Assembly: GCF_001548095.1 (NCBI RefSeq)
Contig: NZ_AP014815.1
Coordinates: 1,921,656 to 1,985,655, forward strand
From: Geminocystis sp. NIES-3708
GTDB taxonomy: Bacteria; Cyanobacteriota; Cyanobacteriia; Cyanobacteriales; Cyanobacteriaceae
Length of the DNA stretch: 64,000 bases
Direction of reading: 5' to 3'
The position numbers and the translations under genes are program-made. Shown piece by piece: positions 19,172-27,909 of this stretch. Under the pieces are notes generated by a model, which did not search any database, was not told where the DNA came from, and saw nothing but the letters and a program-made list of their open reading frames with translations. Within the stretch, counting starts at the first letter, position 1; each line of letters opens with the position of its first letter.

Positions 19172-19684
19172 ATGGGAAAAATTGGCTTATTTTTCGGAAC
19201 TCAAACAGGTAATACTGAAACTATTGCCGAAGCTATCCAAAGAGAACTTGGAGGGGATAGCATAGTAGATTTACATGATGTAGCAGATGTAGAAGTCGAT
19301 AACTTAAAAGAATATGAATATCTGATCATTGGTTGTCCTACTTGGAATATAGGAGAACTACAGAGTGATTGGGAAGGTTTATATGAAGATTTAGATCAAA
19401 TCGACTTTAGTGGCAAGAAAATTGCTTATTTTGGCACTGGAGATCAAATCAGCTATTCCGATAATTTTCAAGATGCCATGGGGATTTTAGAAGAAAAAAT
19501 ATCTTCTCTTGGCGGCAAAACCTTCGGTTATTGGAGTACTGACGATTATGATTTTAACGAATCAAAAGCAGTACGTAACGGTAAATTTGTCGGTTTAGCC
19601 ATTGATGAAGATAATCAATCAGATTTAACCTCAACTCGTATTAAATCTTGGGTTACACAAATCAAGAAAGAGTTTAGTTTGTAA
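19172..19684 (+). CDS. isiB: long-chain flavodoxin
   Basis: A 170-residue FMN electron carrier that replaces ferredoxin in photosynthetic electron transport during iron shortage. The phosphate-binding loop FGTQTGNTETIAE is at residues 8-20, the aromatic FMN contact in CPTWNIGELQSDW at about 53-65, and FGTGDQISYSDNF at about 88-100; the long-chain insertion is present. It lies upstream of isiA, the reverse of the isiA-isiB order described in several model cyanobacteria. Expected to be Fur-controlled, although I could not identify the site with confidence. Confidence 0.95.
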   Translation: MGKIGLFFGTQTGNTETIAEAIQRELGGDSIVDLHDVADVEVDNLKEYEYLIIGCPTWNIGELQSDWEGLYEDLDQIDFSGKKIAYFGTGDQISYSDNFQDAMGILEEKISSLGGKTFGYWSTDDYDFNESKAVRNGKFVGLAIDEDNQSDLTSTRIKSWVTQIKKEFSL

Positions 19685-19707
19685 AATGAACAATAAATTT
19701 ACAAAAC

Positions 19708-19749
19708 TTTATCTAAAAATAATTGCAAAATTATTGCATTTAAGATAAA
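19708..19749. repeat. nested inverted repeats between isiB and isiA
   Basis: An outer pair TTTATCT (19708-19714) and AGATAAA (19743-19749) encloses an inner perfect 7 bp hairpin AATAATT-gcaa-AATTATT (19718-19735). It could be a processing or pausing structure between isiB and isiA, or overlap an AT-rich operator. There is no T run, so it is not a standard terminator. Confidence 0.5.
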
Positions 19750-19810
19750 TTATTGATAAGTTTATTAATAGTAAGTAGCAATAAGCTGTGAACAATAAAA
19801 GGAAGGTAAT

Positions 19811-20839
19811 ATGCAAACTTACGATAACGCTGAAGTAAAATACGATTGGTGGGCAGGAAATGCCAGATTTGCCAATCAGAGTGGTTTATTTATCGCCGCT
19901 CATGTCGGACAAGCTGCCCTGACTGCTTTTTGGGCTGGAGCTTTCACTCTATTTGAAATATCCCGTTTTGACATCTCCTTACCAATGGGAGAGCAAGGAT
20001 TAATTCTTTTACCCCACCTAGCTACTTTAGGTTGGGGCGTTGGTGAAGGTGGTCAAATTGTTGACACTTATCCTTACTTTGTCATTGGGGCAATTCATCT
20101 TATTTCTTCGGCTTTTTTAGGTGCAGGTGCTTTATATCATGTTTTAAAAGCACCAGAAGACTTAAATAAAGCTCAAGGACAAGCTAAAATGTTTCATTTT
20201 ACATGGGATGATTCTGCTAAATTAGGCTTAATTCTCGGTCATCATCTGCTATTTTTGGGTGCAGGTGCTTTATTATTAGCTGGAAAAGCGATGTATTGGG
20301 GAGGGTTATATGATGCAACTACTCAATCTGTGCGTATCATTGAACATCCTACCCTCGATTTAGCGACTATCTACGGTTATCAAACTCACTTTGCGAGTAT
20401 CAGTAGCTTAGAAGATTTAGTTGGTGGTCATATATATGTGGGTATAATGCTCATGATCGGAGGCGTATGGCATATTCTTGTACCACCTTTAAAATGGGCA
20501 AGAAAAGTTCTTATATTTTCCGGAGAAGCAATTTTATCTTATTCTTTGGGGGGAATTGCTTTAGCTGGATTTGTTGCCGCTTATTTCTGTGCTGTCAATA
20601 CTCTAGCTTATCCTGTCGAGTTTTATGGTCCTGCTTTAGAGGTGAAATTGGGAATCACCCCTTATTTTGCAGATACCGTTCAATTACCTTACGGAGAACA
20701 TACATCTCGTGCTTGGTTAGCTAATGCTCATTTCTTCCTTGCGTTCTTTTTCTTACAAGGACATTTATGGCATTCTTTACGGGCTTTAGGATTTGATTTT
20801 CGTCGGGTAGAAAAAGCATTGGACTCTATCCAGGGCTAA
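19811..20839 (+). CDS. isiA: iron-stress-induced chlorophyll-binding protein CP43'
   Basis: A 342-residue six-span chlorophyll antenna protein of the CP43/Pcb family that rings photosystem I under iron stress. Recognisable parts are the start [20 protein letters not shown], paired His in membrane spans ([44 protein letters not shown]) and [13 protein letters not shown]. It lacks the large lumenal loop of true CP43, giving the usual IsiA length. It lies 126 bp after isiB, so it may have its own promoter, and is closed by a strong terminator. A Pcb antenna protein is the alternative, but the flavodoxin neighbour favours IsiA. Confidence 0.95.
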   Translation: MQTYDNAEVKYDWWAGNARFANQSGLFIAAHVGQAALTAFWAGAFTLFEISRFDISLPMGEQGLILLPHLATLGWGVGEGGQIVDTYPYFVIGAIHLISSAFLGAGALYHVLKAPEDLNKAQGQAKMFHFTWDDSAKLGLILGHHLLFLGAGALLLAGKAMYWGGLYDATTQSVRIIEHPTLDLATIYGYQTHFASISSLEDLVGGHIYVGIMLMIGGVWHILVPPLKWARKVLIFSGEAILSYSLGGIALAGFVAAYFCAVNTLAYPVEFYGPALEVKLGITPYFADTVQLPYGEHTSRAWLANAHFFLAFFFLQGHLWHSLRALGFDFRRVEKALDSIQG

Positions 20840-20981
20840 AAACCCATGGGGAAAAAAAGTTAATATAGGGTCAATATATTTAACTTTTTCCTTTCTACAC
20901 TTTTACTACTACAAAAGTTGGGGACAAATTTGGGAAAATAGTCCATAACTTAATTATCAATGATTCTCTTGTTAATTTTAC

Positions 20982-21026
20982 GAGGAACTTCTGCAAAATG
21001 TCAATAGTAGAAGTTTCCTCTTTTTT
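20982..21026 (+). terminator. intrinsic terminator of isiA
   Basis: GAGGAACTTCT (20982-20992) pairs with AGAAGTTTCCTC (21009-21020) with one bulged base, followed by six T residues. It is the strongest terminator in the window and closes the isiB-isiA unit. Confidence 0.85.
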
Positions 21027-21106
21027 ATGATGATTTATCTATTATTATCCACTGCCGATTGATTACCTATTACCTAATTTTAGCCGATTAATATATACGT
21101 CTATGT

Positions 21107-22555
21107 TTATAATCTGAAGATTTCTTTACCTTCAGAAATAACCACTAAATTAATTTGTAATGGTCCTGCTGTATAGGTTTCATTTGCTGTTATAGCGATA
21201 ATTTCATCCACTGATTGATCTGTTAATTGTAGTTCTTGAATAAAACTAATTAAAGAGATGATCTTACCATCTCCAATAAAAATTCTACCTAATACTCCTT
21301 CTCTTCTGGCACGAAATTGACTAACGGAAATTAAAAAATCGAGTTTTTCTTGTAATTCATTATTTTTTAAATCATTTTTATCAAAAGTAATAGAAGCTAT
21401 TTGTTCATTTTTCGCATAAACTTTCTGATTAGGAGTTACATCAGCAAAAATTCTGACATTTTCTTCTCCTTGTACATAATTTCCTGCCGATAAAATTCTG
21501 ATTAAATACTCTCCGTTTTGAGATATTTGATCTTTGATTTGTTGTACTTGTGCTTTGGTTATTTGTACAAATCTTTGATTCGGAAACTTATTTCCATAAC
21601 CTAAAGTTAACATTACTCCTCGATTAGCTTCGTTTAAAATACCATCTATTAATTCTTCTAAATTCGTACTTCTATCAGTTTTAACTAAGGTAACAGTCAA
21701 TACTTGTCCTTTAACAACAGCAATAGGTCTTTCTCTTAAATCTTGATAAGTCTGATAATATTGTTCTAAGATTTCTACTTCTCGACGATAAAATGCGAGT
21801 TCTTTTTCTAAGGATAATAATTCATTTTCTTTATTTTTTAAAATTTGATCTTTTGCAGAGATATTTTTATCTAATTTAGAAATTTGTTCATCTCTGGATT
21901 TTATATCTGATTGTAGTTTATTTTGTTTGTTTTGTAATTGTATTAAACTTTGTTCCTGTTTTTGTAAAATATTTTCTTGTTCTTCTATTTGTATTTGTTT
22001 ATTTTGTAAGTCATTATCTCTTTCAATAATAGATTTTTCAAGTATTTGACTTTGTTTTTCTATCTGCTCTTTTTCTTCTAATAATTTTTTTTTATCTCCA
22101 ATAATTGTCTTTAATTCTAATTTTAATTTTTCTGTTTGAGTGGAAATAGTTTTAAGTTGAGTTTGAGTATTTTTTAATTCTTTTCCTGTAGTATTTAAAA
22201 GTGTTCGCACGGAATTTTGTCTTTTTTGAGCTTCTTTTAATTCCGTTTCCGCTCTGTTTTTTTCTACTTGAACTTTTTCTAATTGAGCTGTAATTTCTCT
22301 TCTTTTCTTGAGGATTTCATCTAATTGAAAAATACCCTGTCGTAAAGACTCACTTAAACTAAATAAAATTACTAATGTAGAAGCAGAAATTAATATTCCT
22401 GTTCCAATCGTTATGACTATTGCAGTTTGTTTCGGGCGTAGTTGAAATAGTCTTAGTCTCGCTTTACCTACTTTTGTACCAATGCGATCGCCTAATGCCG
22501 CAATTAAGCCTCCTAAGATTAACATTGCCAGAATCAAAATATAGGCACTTGTCAT
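21107..22555 (-). CDS. DUF3084 membrane coiled-coil protein
   Basis: A 482-residue cyanobacterial conserved protein. Two membrane spans lie at about residues 4-22 and 46-68; between them is ALGDRIGTKVGKARLRLFQL, a conserved block of the family. A long Gln/Glu/Lys-rich coiled coil runs from about 75 to 260, followed by a globular C-terminal domain (RPIAVVKGQVL onward). Function is unknown in the family as far as I know; the layout suggests a membrane-anchored structural or cell-envelope role (inference). It is followed upstream by repeat copy B and ntcA. Confidence 0.85.
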   Translation of the reverse strand: MTSAYILILAMLILGGLIAALGDRIGTKVGKARLRLFQLRPKQTAIVITIGTGILISASTLVILFSLSESLRQGIFQLDEILKKRREITAQLEKVQVEKNRAETELKEAQKRQNSVRTLLNTTGKELKNTQTQLKTISTQTEKLKLELKTIIGDKKKLLEEKEQIEKQSQILEKSIIERDNDLQNKQIQIEEQENILQKQEQSLIQLQNKQNKLQSDIKSRDEQISKLDKNISAKDQILKNKENELLSLEKELAFYRREVEILEQYYQTYQDLRERPIAVVKGQVLTVTLVKTDRSTNLEELIDGILNEANRGVMLTLGYGNKFPNQRFVQITKAQVQQIKDQISQNGEYLIRILSAGNYVQGEENVRIFADVTPNQKVYAKNEQIASITFDKNDLKNNELQEKLDFLISVSQFRARREGVLGRIFIGDGKIISLISFIQELQLTDQSVDEIIAITANETYTAGPLQINLVVISEGKEIFRL

Positions 22556-22663
22556 ATAAAATAGAGTTCCATCACTCCTAACAAATTTTATTCACACCAT
22601 TTATATAGTTTAACCTTATTTGATGGGAGTTCGGGAAAGAAAATACGAGGAAATGAAGAGACT

Positions 22664-22841
22664 ACCTCCGTTCGACAGAAGAAAAATTGTGAACATAAGA
22701 CAGGTGGACAAATAAAAAAACCACCAATATTTGCCGATTTCGGAAAGAATTTTGTTCATTCACAAAAAATATAATGTCCCTGTTTCCCTGTCAACTTATC
22801 TTCCAAGTCAATCGTCACCTATTTTTAGATCAAACTCAGTT
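22664..22841 (+). repeat. dispersed imperfect-palindrome repeat, copy B
   Basis: Bounded by ACCTCCGTTCGA at the left and TCAAACTCAGTT at the right. Shared inner blocks are CGACAGAAGAAAAA, AAGACAGGTGGACAA near 22697, TTCATTCACAAAAAA near 22755 and TCTTCCAAGTCA near 22800. It lies in the 321 bp gap between the DUF3084 gene and ntcA, ending 35 bp past the ntcA stop codon. The remainder of the gap shows nothing else. Confidence 0.8.
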
Positions 22842-22876
22842 AGGAGACTAAGAAAAAATTAATTACCCTTTTTTTA

Positions 22877-23554
22877 TTATGCAAATTGTTGACTTAAAGC
22901 AACGGGATTATGTACAGTGATTTTCTTTTTGGTAATAGAAATCATCCCCTCTTGTCTTAATTCTCCTAATAATCTGGTAACAGTCACACGGGTTGAGCCT
23001 ATTGCTTCGGCGATGGCTTGATGAGATAATTTTAAATCGATGGTAATACCATTAAGGCTAGGTACACCGAAATCTCGACAAAGAATTAATAAAAAACTCA
23101 CTAAGCGAGAAGCCATATCACGATGAGCTAAGGTTTCGATCATTAATTCCGTTTGTAAAATCCGAGAAGAGAGTCCTTGTAGCATTAAACGAGACAATTC
23201 TGGATTATCTTTCAAAGATCTTTGAAAATGCTCAATGGGAGCAGATAATAACTCTACGGGAGTAAAAGCCACAGCATGATAGAAACGATCTGATTTTTGT
23301 CCAGTAATTAAGGACAAAACGCCAAATACACTATTTTCTCGTAGTAAAGCTACCGTAATTTCTTCTCCTGCTTCATATACCCGTGACAATTTGACAGCAC
23401 CCTTCATTAAAAAATATACTCTTTCGGCGGGATCACCGGGAAAAAAGATGGTTTTACCACGCTCAAATCTTTCCACTACAGGGGTATAAATTCCGACACC
23501 AATTTGACGAAATACAGAAGCTAAAGGTTGTTCTTGATTTGATACTGATTGCAT
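22877..23554 (-). CDS. ntcA: global nitrogen regulator NtcA
   Basis: A 225-residue CRP-family transcription factor that senses 2-oxoglutarate and controls nitrogen assimilation genes. The effector-binding beta-barrel spans about 20-125 ([20 protein letters not shown] is clear) and the C-terminal winged helix holds the recognition helix [19 protein letters not shown] at about 177-195, matching NtcA. A candidate NtcA box lies 74 bp upstream, consistent with the known autoregulation of this gene. It is monocistronic, diverging from fabI. Confidence 0.97.
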   Translation of the reverse strand: MQSVSNQEQPLASVFRQIGVGIYTPVVERFERGKTIFFPGDPAERVYFLMKGAVKLSRVYEAGEEITVALLRENSVFGVLSLITGQKSDRFYHAVAFTPVELLSAPIEHFQRSLKDNPELSRLMLQGLSSRILQTELMIETLAHRDMASRLVSFLLILCRDFGVPSLNGITIDLKLSHQAIAEAIGSTRVTVTRLLGELRQEGMISITKKKITVHNPVALSQQFA

Positions 23555-23627
23555 AGGGGGATAGTTACGGAATAATATTTAATGATTGATCGTGTAAACG
23601 ACACTTTCTATAAGAAAATAGGTAATT

Positions 23628-23641
23628 GTAAACTAGATAAC
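23628..23641 (-). promoter_or_regulatory. candidate NtcA-binding site upstream of ntcA
   Basis: On the ntcA strand the site reads GTT-N8-TAC (GTTATCTAGTTTAC), five of six bases of the consensus GTA-N8-TAC. A TATAGA sequence follows 16 bases further toward the gene and could be a -10 box, although the canonical spacing is 22-23. This suits the autoregulation known for ntcA. Confidence 0.45.
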
Positions 23642-23711
23642 TATCTATAACTTAATTAGTTTAGCGAATTATTGTCAGATATTACAGAAAAATAGAGAAA
23701 AAATCAAGAAT

Positions 23712-24497
23712 ATGTTAGATTTAACCAACAAAAACGCCCTTATAACAGGTATTGCCAATAATAAATCCATCGCTTGGGGTATTGCTCAACAATTACACAA
23801 AGCCGGTGCAAATATTGGTGTGACTTATCTTCCCGATGAGAAAGGAAGATTTGAAAAAAAAGTAGGAGAATTAGTTGAACCTTTAAAACCTAGTATTTTT
23901 CTTCCTTGCAATGTACAAGATGATGCTCAAATTGATGAAACTTTTGCTCAAATTAAGGAAAAATGGGGACATATTGATATTTTAATTCACTGTTTAGCTT
24001 TTGCTGGGAAAGAAGATTTAGCAGGAGATTTCAGTAATACTTCTCGTGAAGGTTTTAAAACTGCCCTTGATATTAGTGCCTATTCTCTTACTCGTTTAGT
24101 ACAAGCGGCTAAACCCATTTTGCGCTCAGGTGGTAGTGTTGTAACTTTAAGCTATTTAGGAGGGGTAAAAGTAATTCCCAATTATAACGTCATGGGAATT
24201 GCTAAATCCGCTTTAGAAATGAGTGTACGTTATTTAGCTTCTGAATTAGGTAGTCAAAATGTAAGAGTAAATGCTATATCTGCTGGTCCTATTCGTACTT
24301 TAGCATCTTCCGCCGTTGGTGGTATTTTAGATATGATTCATCATGTAGAAGCAGTTGCACCTTTACGCCGTACTGTGACTCAGATCGAGGTAGGGAATAC
24401 TGCCGCTTTTCTTTGTAGTGATTTATCTAGTGGTATTACAGGACAAGTTATCTATGTCGATGCTGGTTATGAAATTATGGGTATGACTCAAGGTTAA
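23712..24497 (+). CDS. fabI: enoyl-[acyl-carrier-protein] reductase (NADH)
   Basis: A 261-residue SDR-type enzyme for the last reduction in type II fatty-acid elongation. The nucleotide-binding ITGIANNKSIAWGIA sequence at about 11-25 is the atypical FabI variant, and the catalytic pair is Tyr-x6-Lys in YNVMGIAK (about 158-165). SAGPIRTLA near 195 matches the substrate-loop region. Length is standard. It is alone, followed directly by a MITE-like element. Confidence 0.95.
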   Translation: MLDLTNKNALITGIANNKSIAWGIAQQLHKAGANIGVTYLPDEKGRFEKKVGELVEPLKPSIFLPCNVQDDAQIDETFAQIKEKWGHIDILIHCLAFAGKEDLAGDFSNTSREGFKTALDISAYSLTRLVQAAKPILRSGGSVVTLSYLGGVKVIPNYNVMGIAKSALEMSVRYLASELGSQNVRVNAISAGPIRTLASSAVGGILDMIHHVEAVAPLRRTVTQIEVGNTAAFLCSDLSSGITGQVIYVDAGYEIMGMTQG

Positions 24498-24501
24498 TTA
24501 A

Positions 24502-24707
24502 TTAGGGGTTGCTGAAAAAGTAGAAAGCCTTTTAAATTCTTGGTTTTATAAATACTACATTAACACAAAAAACGTGCAAAAATAGAGTTTTTGGTTTTAA
24601 AAAGAGGTTTTTTAATACTATTTCTAAAAAATATATCTTATTTTTTTAAGAATAAAAGCAATTACTCATTGCCTACCTCACTGAAAAACTTTTTCATCAC
24701 ACCCTAA
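24502..24707. repeat. MITE-like element with 20 bp terminal inverted repeats
   Basis: Left end TTAGGGGTTGCTGAAAAAGT (24502-24521) and right end ACTTTTTCATCACACCCTAA (24688-24707) are inverted copies with about four differences. The 206 bp are AT-rich and non-coding. It fills almost the entire gap between the convergent fabI and purU genes, 4 bp after the fabI stop and 5 bp before the purU stop. Similar half-ends occur at 41984-42000 and 55896-55919. The end sequence suggests a non-autonomous relative of an IS, but no transposase for it is in the window. Confidence 0.7.
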
Positions 24708-24712
24708 CTATT

Positions 24713-25567
24713 TTAAGCAAAAACTACGGTACGATTTCCATAGACTAAAACTCGATGTTGTAAGTGTAATCGTACCCCTCTAGCTAAGACGATTTTTTCT
24801 AAATCTTTACCTTTTCTAATTAAATCTTCTACGGTATCTCGATGACTAATTTTAACAACATCTTGTTCAATAATTGGTCCTGCATCTAAATCTTCGGTGA
24901 TATAATGTGCTGTTGCACCAATAATTTTAACTCCTCTACTATAGGCTTGATGATAAGGTTTTGCTCCAATAAATGCTGGTAAAAAAGAGTGATGAATATT
25001 AATCACATTAGGAAATTCTTGCAAGAAATCTGAGCTTAAAACCTGCATATATTTTGCTAAAATAACTAAGTCTATATCAGCATTTTTTAATAATTCTAAT
25101 TGTTTTAATTCTTGCTCTTTTTTATTATCTTTATTAATAGGTAAATAATAAAAATTAATTCCAAATTGTTCGGCAGTTTTCGCTAATTTTTCGTGATTAC
25201 TAATAATTAAACCAACTTTTGCTTTTAATTCTTTAGCCTGAATACGCCATAATAAATCATATAGACAATGATCTTGTTGGCTCACCCAAATAGCTACTTT
25301 GGGAATTGTCTCAGAAAAATGTAGTTGCCAATCTGCTTGTAAAGGTTGTGCAATGGCATTAAAAGCTCTACCAATTAAATCTTTTGGTAAATTAAAATCT
25401 TGTAACTGCCACTCAATACGAGATAGAAATAAACCTGCTTCTAAATCGGTATGATGATCGGCATGAATAATATTACCACCGTTAGAATAAATAAAATTAG
25501 CGATTTTTGCCACTAAACCTTGTTGATCAGGACAAGATACCAGTAAAGTAGCTGTATCTAAGCTCAT
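24713..25567 (-). CDS. purU: formyltetrahydrofolate deformylase
   Basis: A 284-residue enzyme that hydrolyses 10-formyl-THF to formate and THF, feeding formate to purine synthesis and balancing one-carbon pools. An N-terminal ACT domain (LLVSCPDQQGLVAKIANFIY, about 8-27) precedes a formyltransferase-type domain with the catalytic INIHHSFLPAFIGAKPYHQA (about 199-218) and the Asp of TEDLDAGPII (about 236-245). The active-site Asn-His-Asp set appears intact. It is 140 bp downstream of the fructokinase gene on the same strand but probably a separate unit. Confidence 0.95.
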   Translation of the reverse strand: MSLDTATLLVSCPDQQGLVAKIANFIYSNGGNIIHADHHTDLEAGLFLSRIEWQLQDFNLPKDLIGRAFNAIAQPLQADWQLHFSETIPKVAIWVSQQDHCLYDLLWRIQAKELKAKVGLIISNHEKLAKTAEQFGINFYYLPINKDNKKEQELKQLELLKNADIDLVILAKYMQVLSSDFLQEFPNVINIHHSFLPAFIGAKPYHQAYSRGVKIIGATAHYITEDLDAGPIIEQDVVKISHRDTVEDLIRKGKDLEKIVLARGVRLHLQHRVLVYGNRTVVFA

Positions 25568-25707
25568 AAATTTTTACTTTTGAAAAGAGAATAAGAAACT
25601 AGAAATCAATAATATTTTAATTAGTTTTAAAATATACCATCTTTTTTACTTAACCACTTAGATTTTACTGAAGTTTCAGCATTGTTTATTCTTTACGCTT
25701 CATTTTC

Positions 25708-26583
25708 TTATTCTTTTAAAAAAGAGGCATAAAATGATTTATCATTAGTGGTTGCTCCTTGTCTCTCAACAATAGCACTTGCAAATTCTTGAGCTTTAGT
25801 TAAAGTAGTGGATATATCCCAATTTTTAAGCATACCGAGAATTAATACGCTACAAAAAGCATCTCCTGCTCCTACAGTATCAATAACGGCGATGTTTTGA
25901 GAGGGAGAAATTTGCTTACTAATACCATCACGGGTGAATGCAATTGCCCCTGCTTTACCCTTAGTGAGGGTAATATTATTTAAAGGATAAGTTGAGAATA
26001 AGTAGTTAATTGCCTCGTTAATATCCTTTTTTTCCGTGATAAGTAAAGATAATTCTTCTTCATTTAACTTTAAAGAAGATGTTTGTTTTAATAATGATTT
26101 AATGACATTTGAATTCCACCAAGGCGATCGCAAATTAACATCAAGAAAGATAGAAGGTGATATATCTGTTTTTATTTTTTCAAGGGTTTTAGCCGAAATG
26201 GAATTTCTAAGAGCTAATGTACCATGATATAAAATACTATTTTCAGCAAGGTTAGGAAGCATCGAAAAATCAATAAAATCATAGGCACTATTTTCGACAA
26301 TATCGTAACTAGGTTCATTATCAATAAACTTTACTTGTACAATTCCCGTAGGATAGAATTGATCATATTGCAATCCTGAAAGATTCATACCCCAATCTGC
26401 CATAGCTTTTTGGATGGTTTCTCCGTAAATATCATTACCGATACGAGAAATAAATAAAGGTGATACTCCAAAGGCTTGTAAATGCCAAGCTACGTTAAAG
26501 GGTGCACCTCCTAACACCACATTACCATCGGGAAAACAGTCAAATAAAACTTCGCCAAAAATAATTACTTGTGAATTATTCAT
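25708..26583 (-). CDS. frk: PfkB-family sugar kinase, probable fructokinase
   Basis: A 291-residue ribokinase-family kinase. The sugar-binding GGAPFNVAWHL (about 21-31) and the catalytic DTVGAGDAFCSVL motif (about 235-247) are intact. The neighbourhood (sucrose-6-phosphate phosphatase and sucrose-phosphate synthase on the same strand) supports fructose as substrate, recycling fructose from sucrose breakdown, but substrate is inferred from context. A decayed gene separates it from spp. Confidence 0.82.
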   Translation of the reverse strand: MNNSQVIIFGEVLFDCFPDGNVVLGGAPFNVAWHLQAFGVSPLFISRIGNDIYGETIQKAMADWGMNLSGLQYDQFYPTGIVQVKFIDNEPSYDIVENSAYDFIDFSMLPNLAENSILYHGTLALRNSISAKTLEKIKTDISPSIFLDVNLRSPWWNSNVIKSLLKQTSSLKLNEEELSLLITEKKDINEAINYLFSTYPLNNITLTKGKAGAIAFTRDGISKQISPSQNIAVIDTVGAGDAFCSVLILGMLKNWDISTTLTKAQEFASAIVERQGATTNDKSFYASFLKE

Positions 26584-26714
26584 TAATTTATAATGTTTGA
26601 TTTTTAAATAATTTATCGTTGTTGTCTGTATTGCTTTGCATCATAAAACGTAGTTATTAACAAAATACTATTCGCTTTAATTATCTTTAATGTCAATCAT
26701 CGGTTAATTTTTAT

Positions 26715-27013
26715 ATGACGACAGTGACACAAAACTATTTAAAAGAAGTAAAAGACTAAGTTAATCGTGTTATAACTCAAAATGATCAACTTAATCAAAA
26801 ACTGAATTATTTAAAGGTAAAAGTTGTCACTATCAAGGAAAGTAAAGTATTAATGGAATTAACAAAAGACTTGATGATGTTAATAAAGGAATTAATGATA
26901 CTAACACTCGAATTAACAGTATTGATTTCTTGATTCGTGTCATTGTTGGCACAGTAGGAGTGGCTATTATTCTTAGATTTACCAAATTTCTATTTTTCAA
27001 AACCTTAATGTAA
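26715..27013 (+). pseudogene. decayed small coiled-coil membrane protein gene
   Basis: Starting at ATG 26715 the translation MTTVTQNYLKEVKD hits TAA at 26757-26759, where a GAA-to-TAA change would restore KEVKDEVNRVITQN. Later the frame must shift (near 26870) to read DDVNKGINDTNTRINSIDFL followed by a membrane span IRVIVGTVGVAIILRFTKFL and a stop at 27011-27013. This is the layout of small cyanobacterial proteins with an N-terminal coiled coil and one C-terminal membrane segment, function unknown. One nonsense and one frameshift lesion make it non-functional. It fills the 457 bp gap between frk and spp, which is otherwise empty. Confidence 0.75.
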
Positions 27014-27040
27014 AAACATATTTAATACCATTTTTATTAC

Positions 27041-27871
27041 TCAATATTTAATATCAGGAAAATAATGAAAAATTCCTTCTACAATTCCACTGCTATAGTT
27101 ACCATTCATGCTTAAATATCCTCCTTTTGCAATATAAACAGAATATTTTTCCCCTGTAGTTTGTAGATGAAATTTAACTTTTTCTTTCACTTCTTCATGG
27201 GCGTTGGCGACTAAAATAGATTTAATAGGACTAATCAATACATCTAAATCGTTACCGCTATCTCCAGAAAAAATGGTATTTTCAAGAGTAAAATCTTGTT
27301 TTTCCATTAAGTATTCAATAGCATGACGTTTATTAGCACTGATAGGCAAAATATCTAATAATCTGATACTAGCTTCTTCATCAATACTCCAAATTAAATT
27401 AGATTTTATTTGTTTTTGTTGTAGTCTTAAACGAATTTCTTTGATAAGAATCTCAACATCAGCATCAAAGGAAACATAATAACTCAATTTATGTAAGCCT
27501 TGTTTTGATTTTTCCTGAAGACGACAAGATTTTAAGTCAGCAAAAAGAGGGATTAAATCAGCATAATCTTTATTTTGCCAATCTACAGCTATTTTTTCAT
27601 CCCAATTATCTTCTCTTATCCATTGATTATTCTCAATTTTGTATATACTTGAACCCACATCTGCAATAACAAAATTTGGTAATGGTAATTGATATTGTGC
27701 GATCGCATTTTTCACTAGAAGTTGATCTCTGCCAGTCACATAAGCTAAAGTAACTTGAGAATTTGCGACTAATTGAGAGAATAAATATCGAGCATTATCA
27801 GATTCTTCCGCCTCTCCATTGGGGATTAAAGTTCGATCTAAATCTGTACAGATTAACAATTTATTTATCAT
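27041..27871 (-). CDS. spp: sucrose-6-phosphate phosphatase
   Basis: A 276-residue HAD-superfamily phosphatase making sucrose from sucrose-6-phosphate. The catalytic Asp pair is in CTDLDRTLIPNG (Asp9, Asp11), VTGRD is the second motif, and SGDSGNDLDVL the magnesium-binding fourth. The C-terminal VYIAKGGYLSMN is typical of SPP. It is 38 bp downstream of sps on the same strand, so the two final steps of sucrose synthesis are co-transcribed. Sucrose is a compatible solute under salt stress in cyanobacteria. Confidence 0.93.
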   Translation of the reverse strand: MINKLLICTDLDRTLIPNGEAEESDNARYLFSQLVANSQVTLAYVTGRDQLLVKNAIAQYQLPLPNFVIADVGSSIYKIENNQWIREDNWDEKIAVDWQNKDYADLIPLFADLKSCRLQEKSKQGLHKLSYYVSFDADVEILIKEIRLRLQQKQIKSNLIWSIDEEASIRLLDILPISANKRHAIEYLMEKQDFTLENTIFSGDSGNDLDVLISPIKSILVANAHEEVKEKVKFHLQTTGEKYSVYIAKGGYLSMNGNYSSGIVEGIFHYFPDIKY

Positions 27872-27909
27872 TATTTTAAAAGTATTAATGTTATAAAAAA
27901 TTAATAAAA

